Part shown: positions 48,757 to 58,660 of the stretch, in pieces
How the letters are laid out: each line of letters opens with the position of its first letter
Numbering within the stretch: the stretch's first letter is position 1
Assembly: GCF_026262505.1 (NCBI RefSeq)
Contig: NC_067204.1
Location: forward strand, 12,666,522 to 12,730,521
Length of the DNA stretch: 64,000 bases
Origin: Trichomonas vaginalis G3
Taxonomy: Eukaryota; Parabasalia; Trichomonadida; Trichomonadidae
Direction of reading: 5' to 3'
The notes under the pieces: model-generated
The model's database searches: none
What the model saw: only the letters and a program-made list of their open reading frames with translations
What the model was told of the DNA's origin: nothing
Translations under genes and position numbers: made by a program

Positions 48757-49084
48757 TTTGAAAATTATAAGTTTTGAAAAAAACCGTAAATCATTATTGA
48801 ATCTAAAAATATTTATGTACAAAAAGTCGGTATATATTCTATAATTATTTAAAATAATGAAAAAGTTGATTTGTGAATCATTGAAATATTAATGCTGTTA
48901 TATATATATATCAGATGATATAAGATGATTTTTTTAAATAAAAAATAAAATTTAATTTTTTAATTGTTAAAATAAGAATAGTAAGCTTGACAAGTAATTT
49001 AAGTTTTTGCTTTGTAAAGTTATTTGGTTGGCAAATGCATTGTGTCACTTTTTGTTTGAGTTCACTTTCCGTAATTTGTCTTAT

Positions 49085-50005
49085 GATATTGTCTTTTTCG
49101 TGAAGGCAATTTTCATGCCTTCCGATAAAATGATTTAATGTATTCTTCCATAGGAAAATTTTTTTCGTTGTTTCAATTGGAAGCATGATAATAAAAGTGA
49201 ACCACTTAATAACTTTCGAATATATCTGATGAAATACTTTTTCTTGGTGTTTTAATGGTCTTCCACGTTTCTTCGGCTCTTCTGCTTTAGATTTGATTGG
49301 GAATGCTGGCTGTGATTCACTTTCTTTCTGTTGATTAATAGTTTCTTTTCCTGCTGCTTCTTTATATCCACCATTTTCAAGCTTTTCGAAAGCTCTGCCA
49401 ACTGCACGTACACAATGACGAGGATCAAGTGTAATTTTAGTATTCGGAGCAGATTGCTGGATGATGGCTTTCGTTTTATTGTCATTGTCATGAACCACTG
49501 TGGAAACATTTGTAAAGTCAAAATTTGACATCATCCTCTTTGTACATTCTGTTTTCATCATGTTGGATGGGCCTTCAAAGTCTCCTCCAGAGCTCTTTTT
49601 TATAACAGTTGTTTCACCAACAACTTTTCCACGGTTGTCCATCATTAAACTTTGGCACGCTGTAGCATTTCTGCCAACATTATAATGCGAATCAGTGCTT
49701 AAAAATGTATCTTTCTTCATTGTTTGTTGAGCATTTTTAATAGATTGCTCTTTATATTCTAGTATTACCTTACCTATTTCTTTTTGATGACGGTAAAACT
49801 CTTTTTCACTCGGCACTTTAATATTGTTATCTTGAAATAAATTCCTTGCTCGAGTATAAGAGTCACCATTAACAATTACAGAAGCAGTCCAGTGTTTTGG
49901 ATCGACTTCCTTTGGCGCATTCTTTTCTTGGGAGTTTTTTCTTGCTTCAATTGATTTTCCGTTAGCTTCACGACTTTGTTGTTTGCGTCTGCTTTGTGGA
50001 GGCAT
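49085..50005 (-). pseudogene. Mutator/Kolobok-like transposase, N-terminal piece
   Basis: MPPQSRRKQQSREANGKSIE basic start; the core has STDSHYNVGRNATACQSLMM (first Asp region), MDNRGKVVGETTVIKKSSGG, FEGPSNMMKTECTKRMM and VSTVVHDNDNKTKAIIQQSA then ITLDPRHCVRAVGRAFEKL (second Asp and CxH-like region). This order is that of the large Mutator-like/Kolobok-type transposases abundant in trichomonads; the exact superfamily is uncertain. The reading ends where HAE-3 begins (HEKDNII). The C-terminal piece is at 44674-44942. Confidence 0.6.
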
Positions 50006-52090
50006 ATTACGTAAATGGTCGGCAAAAAATGTAATAAACGTAGTGAATAATTAAAAAGATTGCTTTATATAACAAATATAATCATTTTTTCCTTAGAAAT
50101 CCCATTATTTGCATAACAATATTTAAAAATATTTTTTTGATATAGTTTACAGTCACATCAATATGAACTATATTAAACTATCAGAAACTTATGTATGTTA
50201 TTAGTAAAGTTGAAATTTTTATCATATTTACACATTAAATTTAATTTTCATGCATATTTAAGTTTTTTTCAACACAATCTTGTATTGTTAGTACCGACAA
50301 TATGAAAGAAAGTTATACTGTATTTAATTTTAGCAATAAACAAAAAAATCTAAATTATATCTTTAGATACTAGGATTGATTTAATGACTAAGAACGTTTT
50401 TATCAATAATACCATGATTCATAACATATAGACATAACCTAAATATACCAAAGCATTTCTACTTGGAACTAGCGCATCGCCAAAATAATGGGTCAATATT
50501 CATTTGACGTAATGCTGATCGAGAGAAGTCTTTATATATAAGCCTTATCACAATGCCACGAATGCACCCAGCTGCAGGCGTGTCTTGTTTAACATTCATT
50601 CCTATATATGATGGAACATTAATCAATAATCATGGAAGTATCACTTTTCAAATAACATCATTGTTAAATGAAAGAAAATTGTATGCAAAATTACATTTTG
50701 GTAATGGTGAGACGCAATATGTTGAAGTATATATCATTATTATTTAATATACAAACAAACTCTAGTACAAAATTGTATTAATTCAACTTTCATGTCTAAT
50801 ATAAAAACTTTTTTTAAAAAAAGAGATATAATCGTGTATAATATGAGAAAAATGAATATCAATACAAAATAAAATATCAATTAGCTATTGCTGATGACAT
50901 ATCATGAATATTGATCATTTGATTTGATTAATTTTGATAAATATTAGGCTTTTTGCTAGTTACATATTACAATAAGGCTTTTAAATGGATATTTATTGAT
51001 ATGAGCTTATTTCAAAATGACAGTCTTTGATTTATCCACTAATAAGATTTGATGTCACAAAAATCTAGATTTTGGGGCATAAAAACCTAACACCAAATCA
51101 TAACTTCTGTGCATATACTAAATTGAGTACAGAAATATGTTAATTTTCAGTATTTTTAGAAGAATTCTTATTATCCTTCAAAAAGTCAGTATTTCTGCTG
51201 TAATTTTCTACAACATTGTAGTTATTGCACTTTGTCTATGGATTTATATATATGTTATATATAAATTATATATCTAAACTGCCCATAAGTGCAATTTTTA
51301 TATAAATTGTTTATTTCTTTAACAATTTCATATGAAATATGCTTTTTTAAGCGTATCAAAGCTGTGTTCTTAATGTGCATGGATATATCAAGAAAAATGT
51401 CGATAAAAAATATGTGAATTCACAAATTCAGTGAATTTTCGCCGTTTTTTGAATTTTGCTACAGCACTAATATTAAATAATACTAAAATCTTCTGTCTTT
51501 GTAAAAGAATAAATTCTGACAAAAAGTGCTCGTTTAAATTTAATGATCATCTGTATGACTAAGTGGTAAAAAGTGTTTATGATCAAAAAAGGGTTACATG
51601 CTTAGTCTATTTTTCTGACAGGATACTCTAGATTAACATGATCTCTATTTCATATCTCCGTTTTTAGATTCTTCGACAGATTTTATGATAGAAAACCAAG
51701 ATTAACAAATTTCCGGCATGTTAATGAAGAAATCTGCAGCTACCCTCAATATTATTTCAATAATCAGTATCGTTTCTCTTACAATTTATTTTTTTCTCAA
51801 TAATTTAACAAGAAATAACAATACACACTTGGTTTTACGTATAAAAGCTAAGTGTCGAACTTAATCAACTTTACTTACTTAGCAAATGAATATTTTTGTG
51901 GTTGCGAGTTCTGAATGCTGAAGTTTTAGATTTCTCTATAAATGATATCATTGCACTTACAATGTTGTTCCAGCCTATCGCATAAATCATAGAAAATCCA
52001 AAGAGTGTGGGATAAACTATCCTGTGTCACTTTTTATTAACCTTATTTAAAAAATTAATAAAATAATAATAAAAAATTATTTGAATCTTT
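50006..52090. other. 2-kb A/T-rich gap with one short ORF
   Basis: A 64-codon plus-strand frame at 50553-50747 (MPRMHPAAGVSCLTFIPIYD; LHFGNGETQYVEVYIIII) starts three bases after TCACA, which fits the trichomonad initiator TCAY(T/A). It may be the 5' remnant of a gene; no family recognised. At ~52024 TGTGTCACTTTTTATT resembles the end motif of the HAE elements. Nothing else supported. Confidence 0.35.
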
Positions 52091-52293
52091 TACATTAATT
52101 GTTTCTTTTTTAAAAGTACCTTTAAAGTACAATTGTTGTAAACAGAAATTCATCAAAAATGACACCTCAGAAAAGCTAAAATATTGAATTTTTGGAACTT
52201 TTGATAGAGCACGTTTTTAAATATTAATTAAAGTAAATGTATATTTTGTAAAGATTCTTTTTAATAAAAAAATAAAATTTTGAAGAAGAACAC

Positions 52294-53216
52294 AAAATCT
52301 TCTGAAAAATAATATCACATAAACTCATATTATTTTCTAATATATAACTATTTTATATAAAAATCAAATTCAATGATCTTAAAAGCGAAGGATAAACCTC
52401 AAAATTTACGAATATAATGAGTGGGAATATAATGCTTCTCTATCATAAAACCATATGAAATATCAATTTTTGCTTTACGCCTAATTTTTGACGACAATTA
52501 GCAAAAAATGTTAAATGTTAACACTCAGTCCATTTGAATATGAAAAATAAAATTGACTTTGATTAAATGTTTTTATTTATCATGCAATTCTTCTTGCGAC
52601 CAAAGATTTGAATAAAAGTTCAAAAAATAGATAGCTTAAAAAATAATATACGGTAGTGTTTACTAATAGATGAATAGTATATAAATTCTATTAAAATGGA
52701 TTTGATCCAAAAAAATATAAAACCAAAAATAATTGTTATAATTTAAATGAAGAAGTAATTTAAAACGATTTTATTTATGATCAAATTTTATATATTTTTT
52801 TGGATCAAATCCATTTTAATAGAATTTATATACTATTCATCTATTAGTAAACACTACCGTATATTATTTTTTAAGCTATCTTATTTTTTGAACTTTTATT
52901 CAAATCTTTGGTCGCAAGAAGAATTGCATGATAAATAAAAACATTTAATCAAAGTCAATTTTATTTTTCATATTCAAATGGACTGAGTGTTAACATTTAA
53001 CATTTTTTGCTAATTGTCGTCAAAAATTAGGCGTAAAGCAAAAATTGATATTTCATATGGTTTTATGATAGAGAAGCATTATATTCCCACTCATTATATT
53101 CGTAAATTTTGAGGTTTATCCTTCGCTTTTAAGATCATTGAATTTGATTTTTATATAAAATAGTTATATATTAGAAAATAATATGAGTTTATGTGATATT
53201 ATTTTTCAGAAGATTT
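52294..53216. repeat. inverted repeat, 426-bp arms, 71-base loop
   Basis: Left arm 52294-52719 (starts AAATCTTCTGAAAAATAATA), right arm 52791-53216, its reverse complement with only one small indel noticed (GATAGATAGC / GCTATCTTATT region, near 52632 and 52885). The right arm ends 45 bases from the MULE transposase stop. Outside the left arm, AACAGAAATTCATCAAAAAT (52140) echoes codons of the MULE C-terminus inverted (near 53375-53395). So two MULE 3' ends lie tail to tail. Confidence 0.9.
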
Positions 53217-53260
53217 CATTCTATATGCCTATGAAAAGTACTCTCAAAACTAACTTTTTC

Positions 53261-55029
53261 CTAATTATAATTAAATCTAGAATATTGTATTATGCTTAGT
53301 ATTATTTCATTTTTCTCATTCAATTTAGAATTTACAAATGTCAAAAAATTGAGAGTTGTCACTTTTGATGAATTTCTGTTTATTACACAATAAACAAGAT
53401 TTGAATCTATTGATTCTTGTTGCAAACTTGAATATATTGCTTCAAGCATTTTCAAACATTCGACTTTTTTGTTTTCCAATATTTGTTCATGGTCATTAGC
53501 TTTTCGTAATATACGAACAACTTTATCACTATTGATTAATTGAACTTTAAATTTAATCAATAATGCTGGAACAACCGTTGTGTATAATTCAACAACAAAA
53601 TCTTCTAATTGAATATTCCTTCTCTCTGGGAAATAAGAATGCTTGAGAACTTTGAAATGTGACTCACTGACGTTATTAGTCGCGTCACCTCCGTTGCGAT
53701 AGCGCTTATTCCAACGATCTAAATGATGCCTCCATTGCCTATCGAAGTACTTTTGGGCTTTCGGTTCAGTGGAAAGAATTTCAAGAATTCGATCATAAAC
53801 TGCATCTAGGTCTGCAGCTTCTTCTTGAGTGAGGTGCTCTGGAACTTCTTCACTTGTTTCAAACGTTTCTTCTTCTGGAATAAATTCAGAATCGTTTGGA
53901 TCATCAGAAGATTCTCGTGGTAAAAAGATTTGAGAAGGTTGAAATTCATTTTCGATGAATTCTTCTTCATATTGTTCCTCTTCTTCAATTTCTTCTGCTT
54001 GAAGTAAGTGAGATCGAGCCGGTTCCTCTCTAGGATTTTCTTCTTCTTGGTTCTGTTCTTCCTCGGGAGATTCTTCTTTAGTATCGAATACTAATAATTT
54101 CATTAGATTATAAAATTCTTCAAAATTGTCTCGTGATTTAAACTTATCCGCTTTTCTTAATATGGCGCGAAGGACATGCACGCCACACCAAAGAATATGA
54201 CAGTTTGGAATACCTCGCTCAATTGCCTCGGCTATTTGTGGGGCGCAGTCCATACTTATCATCTCGGGTTCTCTATTAATATATTGAAAATAACGACAAA
54301 CACAATATTGAATATTTTCGCTTGTGTCAGGAGAAATAAAGAAATACAAAAAAGGAAAAACAATAGTATGTTCTGTTTTTCCTGTGAGTGCATATAATGG
54401 AATGTTAGCCCTTAGAAGTTTATACGTTGAATCGATGTGAAACGTAGAAATTTGGTGACCAAGGGCCTTCGCTTCGAAAGGTGCATATAAAAAACTAGTT
54501 TTCCCGGCTCAGAGATAAATTCAATTAAATCTTCTGGACAACTTTCTTGAACAGATTCGACAAAGATAGCTAAAGAAACTTTTTCATCCGAACTAAAGCG
54601 TTTGGAAACAATTTCAGCTCTTTGAGCAAATTTACGTAATGCATCTGGACCTTGTGCAAATATTGAAAGTAACTCTTCGTCTGTATATGAAATATTTAAG
54701 TCTTGGAAACACTTAAGTTGAGCTGTAGCATGATTCATATTGTTTTCAAAGTAATGTTTAAGATAATTTCTGACAAATAATGAGGATATTGTTTTTGTTG
54801 ATTTCGGAGGTGCAGAATGATCATGAGAGTCAGAGTGGATTAGTAGTTCATATTTATCTTGATCTATTATCCGGACTTTGAATTTAGCTTGACATTGTGG
54901 ATACTTACATTTGTATTCGATCGTGGAGTATTCTTTCCTGCATTTTTGAGAGTAGCCCATGCTAGCTTTTATCTCTTCTTGGATACCAAACTGGAGGAGC
55001 TCCATAGTATTGAATATCACGGGCTCCAT
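53261..55029 (-). pseudogene. MULE transposase, frameshifted
   Basis: Start MEPVIFNTMELLQFGIQEEI at 55029; a WRKY/FLYWCH-like zinc region CKYPQCQAKFKVRI..HSDSHDHS (~35-75); helices to ~150; then the DDE core: FHIDSTYKLL (first Asp, near 54440), MISMDCAPQIAEAI (second Asp, near 54250), CHILWCGVHVLRAI (MULE CxxH-type region) and NVSESHFKVLKH (Glu, near 53670), with a long acidic insert (EEIEEEEQYEEEFIENEFQP). The frame shifts near 54490 and again in the T run near 54350, so at least two frameshifts disable it. Plain Mutator-like DNA transposon. Confidence 0.8.
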
Positions 55030-55139
55030 ACAACAAATTGAATAAGGTATTTCAAAATTTGAAGGAAATGGTCCATCATTGAATGTAGTGGCCGGGAATT
55101 GAATGACATACAGATAGTTTGAGGAAATTTGTTATAATT

Positions 55140-55260
55140 AAGGATGTCAATTTGGAAGAAAAGTGAGAAAATTCCTAAAATGCTAAAAATGAATTTTCCA
55201 AACGTACTTTTTTATCTCATTTTTTTGATTTTGAAAAAAATTTGGAGAGAAGAACTCTTC
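55140..55260. mobile_element. MITE fragment, same family as 42016-42227
   Basis: Starts AAGGATGTCAATTTGGAAGA and follows the right ~115 bases of the 42-kb MITE in inverted orientation, including the run AAATTTGGAGAGAAGAACT, then diverges. The other end is not found, so it is truncated or a longer diverged member. Confidence 0.65.
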
Positions 55261-55985
55261 GTTTTTGAATTTTATCACGATGGTTTTAAAGTATATTAGA
55301 CACATGTATTGATATTACTATTTTTGTATATTTTGAGAGAAAATCCCTAAAAATTGAGAAAATCTAAGACGGTTTGAGAAAATATATAAACTATTAAAAA
55401 TTTGAATTAAACTTCTAATTTGGAAAAAAGAAATTTGGAAAGAAGAAAAATCAAAAATCGAGATTTAGACTCAGCATCAAATGGAGAACAAAATGTTTCT
55501 TCATATGAAGGGAAAAAATTTTCTTGTGAACAAATAGAGTTTTTAAAATTTTATTGTATGTAATGAAATAAACAAATATTAAAATTATTTTTTGATAACA
55601 AGAAAATTCCCAACAGAAAATATTTGAGACAAAGAAAAAAAGAAAATTGAAAAATATTACTCTCCTTTATATTTCATGAGATTTTAATAAGGGTTTCGTT
55701 TTGCGAAAAAAACGTACAATACGCAATTTCGCTAAAAAAACATTTAGCTAGCAATTTCGACCTTTGACTCCACTCAAGACGTCACTTTTTTAATTTTGCG
55801 GTATCATATTTTTGGAAAATCTTTATGAATATTATATAAAAAGTCTCTTTAATATCTATATTTCATATTTTTATCGATTTTTAAAGTTTTTGCGAAAAGT
55901 ATTCAATTATTTTTGCTATTTGGTCGGGTAAATGTCAGATTTGCGACATTTTCTGATATAAAAAAAAAAAAAAAAAAAAAAAGGT
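55261..55985. other. A/T-rich spacer ending in poly-A before Polinton B
   Basis: No gene seen. GTCACTTTTTTAATTT occurs at ~55790 and TATTTGGTCGGGTAAATG at ~55918; the latter resembles TATTTGGTCGGATAAAT inside the left end of HAE-3 (~46080), so a related end may lie here. A run of about 24 A residues (55960-55983) directly precedes the Polinton terminus. Confidence 0.4.
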
Positions 55986-56030
55986 AGTGGGGCTTCCAGG
56001 CACTTCGTGCCCTCTAGCCCCGAAGATGTT
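55986..56030. repeat. terminal repeat of Polinton B with nested hairpin
   Basis: Same nested hairpin as at 3800-3843, inverted (outer GGGGCT/AGCCCC, inner GGCAC/GTGCC). The following ~180 bases up to the methylase ATG also match element A, including the CTTCTTCTGGGTCGAAAACA stretch and GTGTCGCTTTTCACAAATTA. Confidence 0.85.
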
Positions 56031-56212
56031 TTGTATAAATGAAGTTTATATTCGGAGGACTCTTCTTCTTCCTCCATTGCTTCTGGGAAGAAGCCTTCTT
56101 CTGGGTCGAAAACATTATATAATGTGTCGCTTTTCACAAATTATATATGTTTTCATGGTTTGTCACTTTTCTGTCACTTTTCGGGTAAAAACATTTTTAT
56201 TATTATATATAA

Positions 56213-57031
56213 ATGAATTTTACAAAACCACCGTTACCGTTCTTTGGAAATAAGAGTAGATGTAAAGATATTATATTGAGAGAACTTAAGAAACTACCGA
56301 ATGGTCTAACATTTGTAGATTTGTTCGGTGGAAGTTTCTATATATCCCATTTGTGCCATATAATATTCCCAGACTCAAAGATTATATGCAATGACTTCGA
56401 CAACTATATGGACCGTCTCAAACATATTCCAGACACTAACAAAATATTGAAAGAGTTAAAAGAAAAGATACCTATAGGTAAGATGGAACGTATACCATTA
56501 GATAACAAAAATATTGTGAGAGAGGTTTTGAAAAAAGCAGAATATATAGACTGGAATAGTATATCTGCTAGACTATTATATAGTGGTGCTATAAGAGTTC
56601 ATGACATTGAAACACTTATGTCAAAAGTTTTATATCTTAACTATACAAATGTTTTCAAAGAGGACATAGATAAATATATTGAGGGTATAGAGTTTGTGAG
56701 ATGTCATTGGACAGATTTGTATGAAAAATATAAAGACAAGGAAAATGTTTTCTTTATAGTGGACCCGCCGTTCTATAACACATGGGATTTTCAATACCAA
56801 GTAGACTGGACTTTGAGAGACTCTTTAGAAACTTTAGACGTTTTACATAACCATCCATGCTTTTACTTTACATCCGATAAAAGTGGTTTGGAAACCGTTA
56901 TGAGATGGTTAGGAGGACATACATGACTATGAGTTTATATATGACAAGATAGAATATGAGAGAGGTCCTATAAACTGGAGAAAGTGTCACAATAAAGAAA
57001 TTTTATTAGTAAGTAAATGTGGTTTGAAATA
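56213..57031 (+). pseudogene. D12-class DNA adenine methylase, B copy
   Basis: Matches the A methylase (2767-3585) at about 95% of residues over the first 230 codons, with PLPFFGNKSR, TFVDLFGGSF and VDPPFYNTWDF in place. The copy is broken near its C-terminal part. Leader TATTATTATATATAA precedes the ATG. Confidence 0.8.
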
Positions 57032-57148
57032 GGACTACTTGTTTTAGGTTTTTTCCATTGTGTCATTTATTTATTTGACGTGGCAGAAAAGTACAGAGAA
57101 TATGAAGATGAACCAATGCCTGCAAATGTTCAGTATATGTACTCGTAA
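57017..57148 (+). CDS. 43-residue membrane protein, B copy
   Basis: MWFEIGLLVLGFFHCVIYLF then DVAEKYREYEDEPMPANVQY; differs from the A copy by one residue or so. It overlaps the end of the methylase region in another frame. Conservation of this short frame in both elements argues that it is real. Confidence 0.6.
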   Translation: MWFEIGLLVLGFFHCVIYLFDVAEKYREYEDEPMPANVQYMYS

Positions 57149-57173
57149 GAGATATTTTATTATCTAATATTAA

Positions 57174-57520
57174 ATGGACGCACAGAATTAGCGAATGCAC
57201 AGCAACCTGGACAACCAAACCCAGAGAATATTCCAAATGAAGTTAGAATACAAACTGCAATGGCAAACTATGGTCAAGTGCCAACAGATGTACAAATGCA
57301 AACTGCCATGTCAAATGACGCTGCGTTAGGTTTGCCACCATGGTATGCAAATATGAGATGGAAAGAGTTTTATACAAACCCTGAAGTGGGATATAAACAA
57401 CTTTATGCGATGACGCGAACACAGGAGTTGACCCAGAATAGTTTCTACCAGAGGAGAAACAGAATGTATGAGCTCCAGTTAAAGAATGCTATGGAACTCA
57501 ACAGGAAACGTAAAGACTAG
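57174..57520 (+). pseudogene. 120-residue protein, B copy
   Basis: Homologous to 2265-2627, including ANYGQVPTDVQMQTAMSN and PPWYANMRWKEFYTNPEVGY. Broken in this copy. TATTATCTAATATTAA precedes the ATG, like the A copy. Confidence 0.6.
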
Positions 57521-57549
57521 GCGGACATTAGATTTTTACATATAGTAAA

Positions 57550-57793
57550 ATGGGTTTTTTTCAGTAAGATAGGAAACTTCTTTCGAAATGTTGGAAGAGG
57601 TATATGGAATGGAATAAAACCGTAGGAAGAGAATTTGGGAACGGTGTCAAAAATATTGGTAAAAGAGTAGGTCAGTTTGTTGGTATTATACCTAAAGACC
57701 CTGAACCAGAAGAACAAGCTCCTGTTATAACAACAGCCTGAACCTGCACCACAGTCTAGTTGGCAACCAATCCAACACCTCAACCGTATTAAA
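57550..57793 (+). pseudogene. 80-residue amphipathic protein, B copy
   Basis: Homologous to 2004-2246 (glycine-rich amphipathic repeats, KNIGKRVGQFVGIIPKDPEP stretch, proline/glutamine tail). Broken in this copy. Confidence 0.55.
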
Positions 57794-57833
57794 AAATTAT
57801 ATTTTTACCGTTCGATAGTAGTTGTATATGAAA

Positions 57834-58642
57834 CTAAGTTTCTAAGTAAAACGCATGGTATAATGGAATTATTCTTTTTCTTCCATCTGTAGTAAAAATA
57901 CTTGAAAGTCTGAAATACTTCCACTTGGTGGTTCGTATAACTTGTAGGTTTTTCGTAAAAGTATTTGCCAAGCATAAGAAAGAGTTTTGGGCGCCAGAAA
58001 ATGAAGCATGAACAATAATAGCAGCTGGGTCGAAAACATCTTTAAATAAATATGGTTCATCTCTTGCATATCGACTGTAAATATTTGCTAAAGGAAGTTC
58101 GACTTTCTGATTTAACATTCTTTGCAAATAATACCATGACATTGCAGTGAATTCTGTATATATTTGTTCGTCTTTCTTTGGATTGTCTTCGTAGATTTGA
58201 AATGACACTTGGAATTTTGTTTGTTCATATACAATTCTCACATAAAGTGTGCTCTCGGTATTTGCATATTCATCAGCATATTTTGCATAACATGAATTTA
58301 TTTTATCTTCTATATTTTTAACGCAGTCTGTAGAGAAGATGAAAGGTCAACTTGTATTAGCTCAATTTCTTCCCACATTTTTCGTTTCCCTTCAGATATA
58401 TAATCTATATGAAACCTTACAATAAATGGAAAACTTTTATCTTCTACAGACACAAACTTCATTCTACGAAAGCCAATAGCTTTTGTGACAGATGGGTCTC
58501 TTAGCCATCTTAATGGGTAGTCAAAACGATAGCCTTCATGCTTTACGGTCTCTGTCTCAAACTTTTGACCGACATTAGTAAAAAGTTCATCTAATGGTTT
58601 AGTTGTAGCAACTCTTGAATTTTCTTTTTCTATTGGAAGCAT
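57834..58642 (-). pseudogene. structural-type protein, B copy
   Basis: Starts MLPIEKENSRVATTKPLDEL at 58642; recognisable GYRFDYPLRWLRDPSVTKAI and FVSVEDKSFPFIVRFHIDYI, later TKFQVSFQIYEDNPKKDEQI and IPLYHAFYLET. No family assigned; divergently transcribed from the fibre gene, so perhaps a virion protein that anchors it. Broken once or twice. Confidence 0.5.
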
Positions 58643-58660
58643 ATTTTATCTAGAATAAAA
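58643..58660. promoter_or_regulatory. bidirectional palindromic promoter, B copy
   Basis: ATTTTATCTAGAATAAAA is all that separates two divergent ATGs. TTTTAT-CTAGA-ATAAAA is nearly its own reverse complement, so each side has a TTTTAT box 11-12 bases before its ATG. The A copy (1135-1153) keeps the palindrome with small changes. Confidence 0.65.

Larger units (their letters stand above)
46034..49084 (-). mobile_element. hairpin-array element HAE-3 with transposase, ~3.05 kb
   Basis: Ends TAAGACGAGTTACGGAAAGT (46034) and, reverse complement of the right end (49084), TAAGACAAATTACGGAAAGT; similarity continues ~43 bases to AAAAAGTGACAC. GATATT-CTTT-like sequence on both outer sides may be a worn target duplication. 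Content: the tandem 250-bp hairpin cassette (46215-47140) and one intact transposase gene (47458-48756, minus). It is inserted in the Mutator/Kolobok-like transposase gene. Shared cassettes make it the likely autonomous partner of HAE-1. Confidence 0.7.

Noticed and set aside
55960-55985. Poly-A tract as the tail of a retroposon ending before Polinton B
   Set aside because: No retroposon body, reverse transcriptase or target duplication is seen upstream; A/T-rich background makes the run plausible by slippage.
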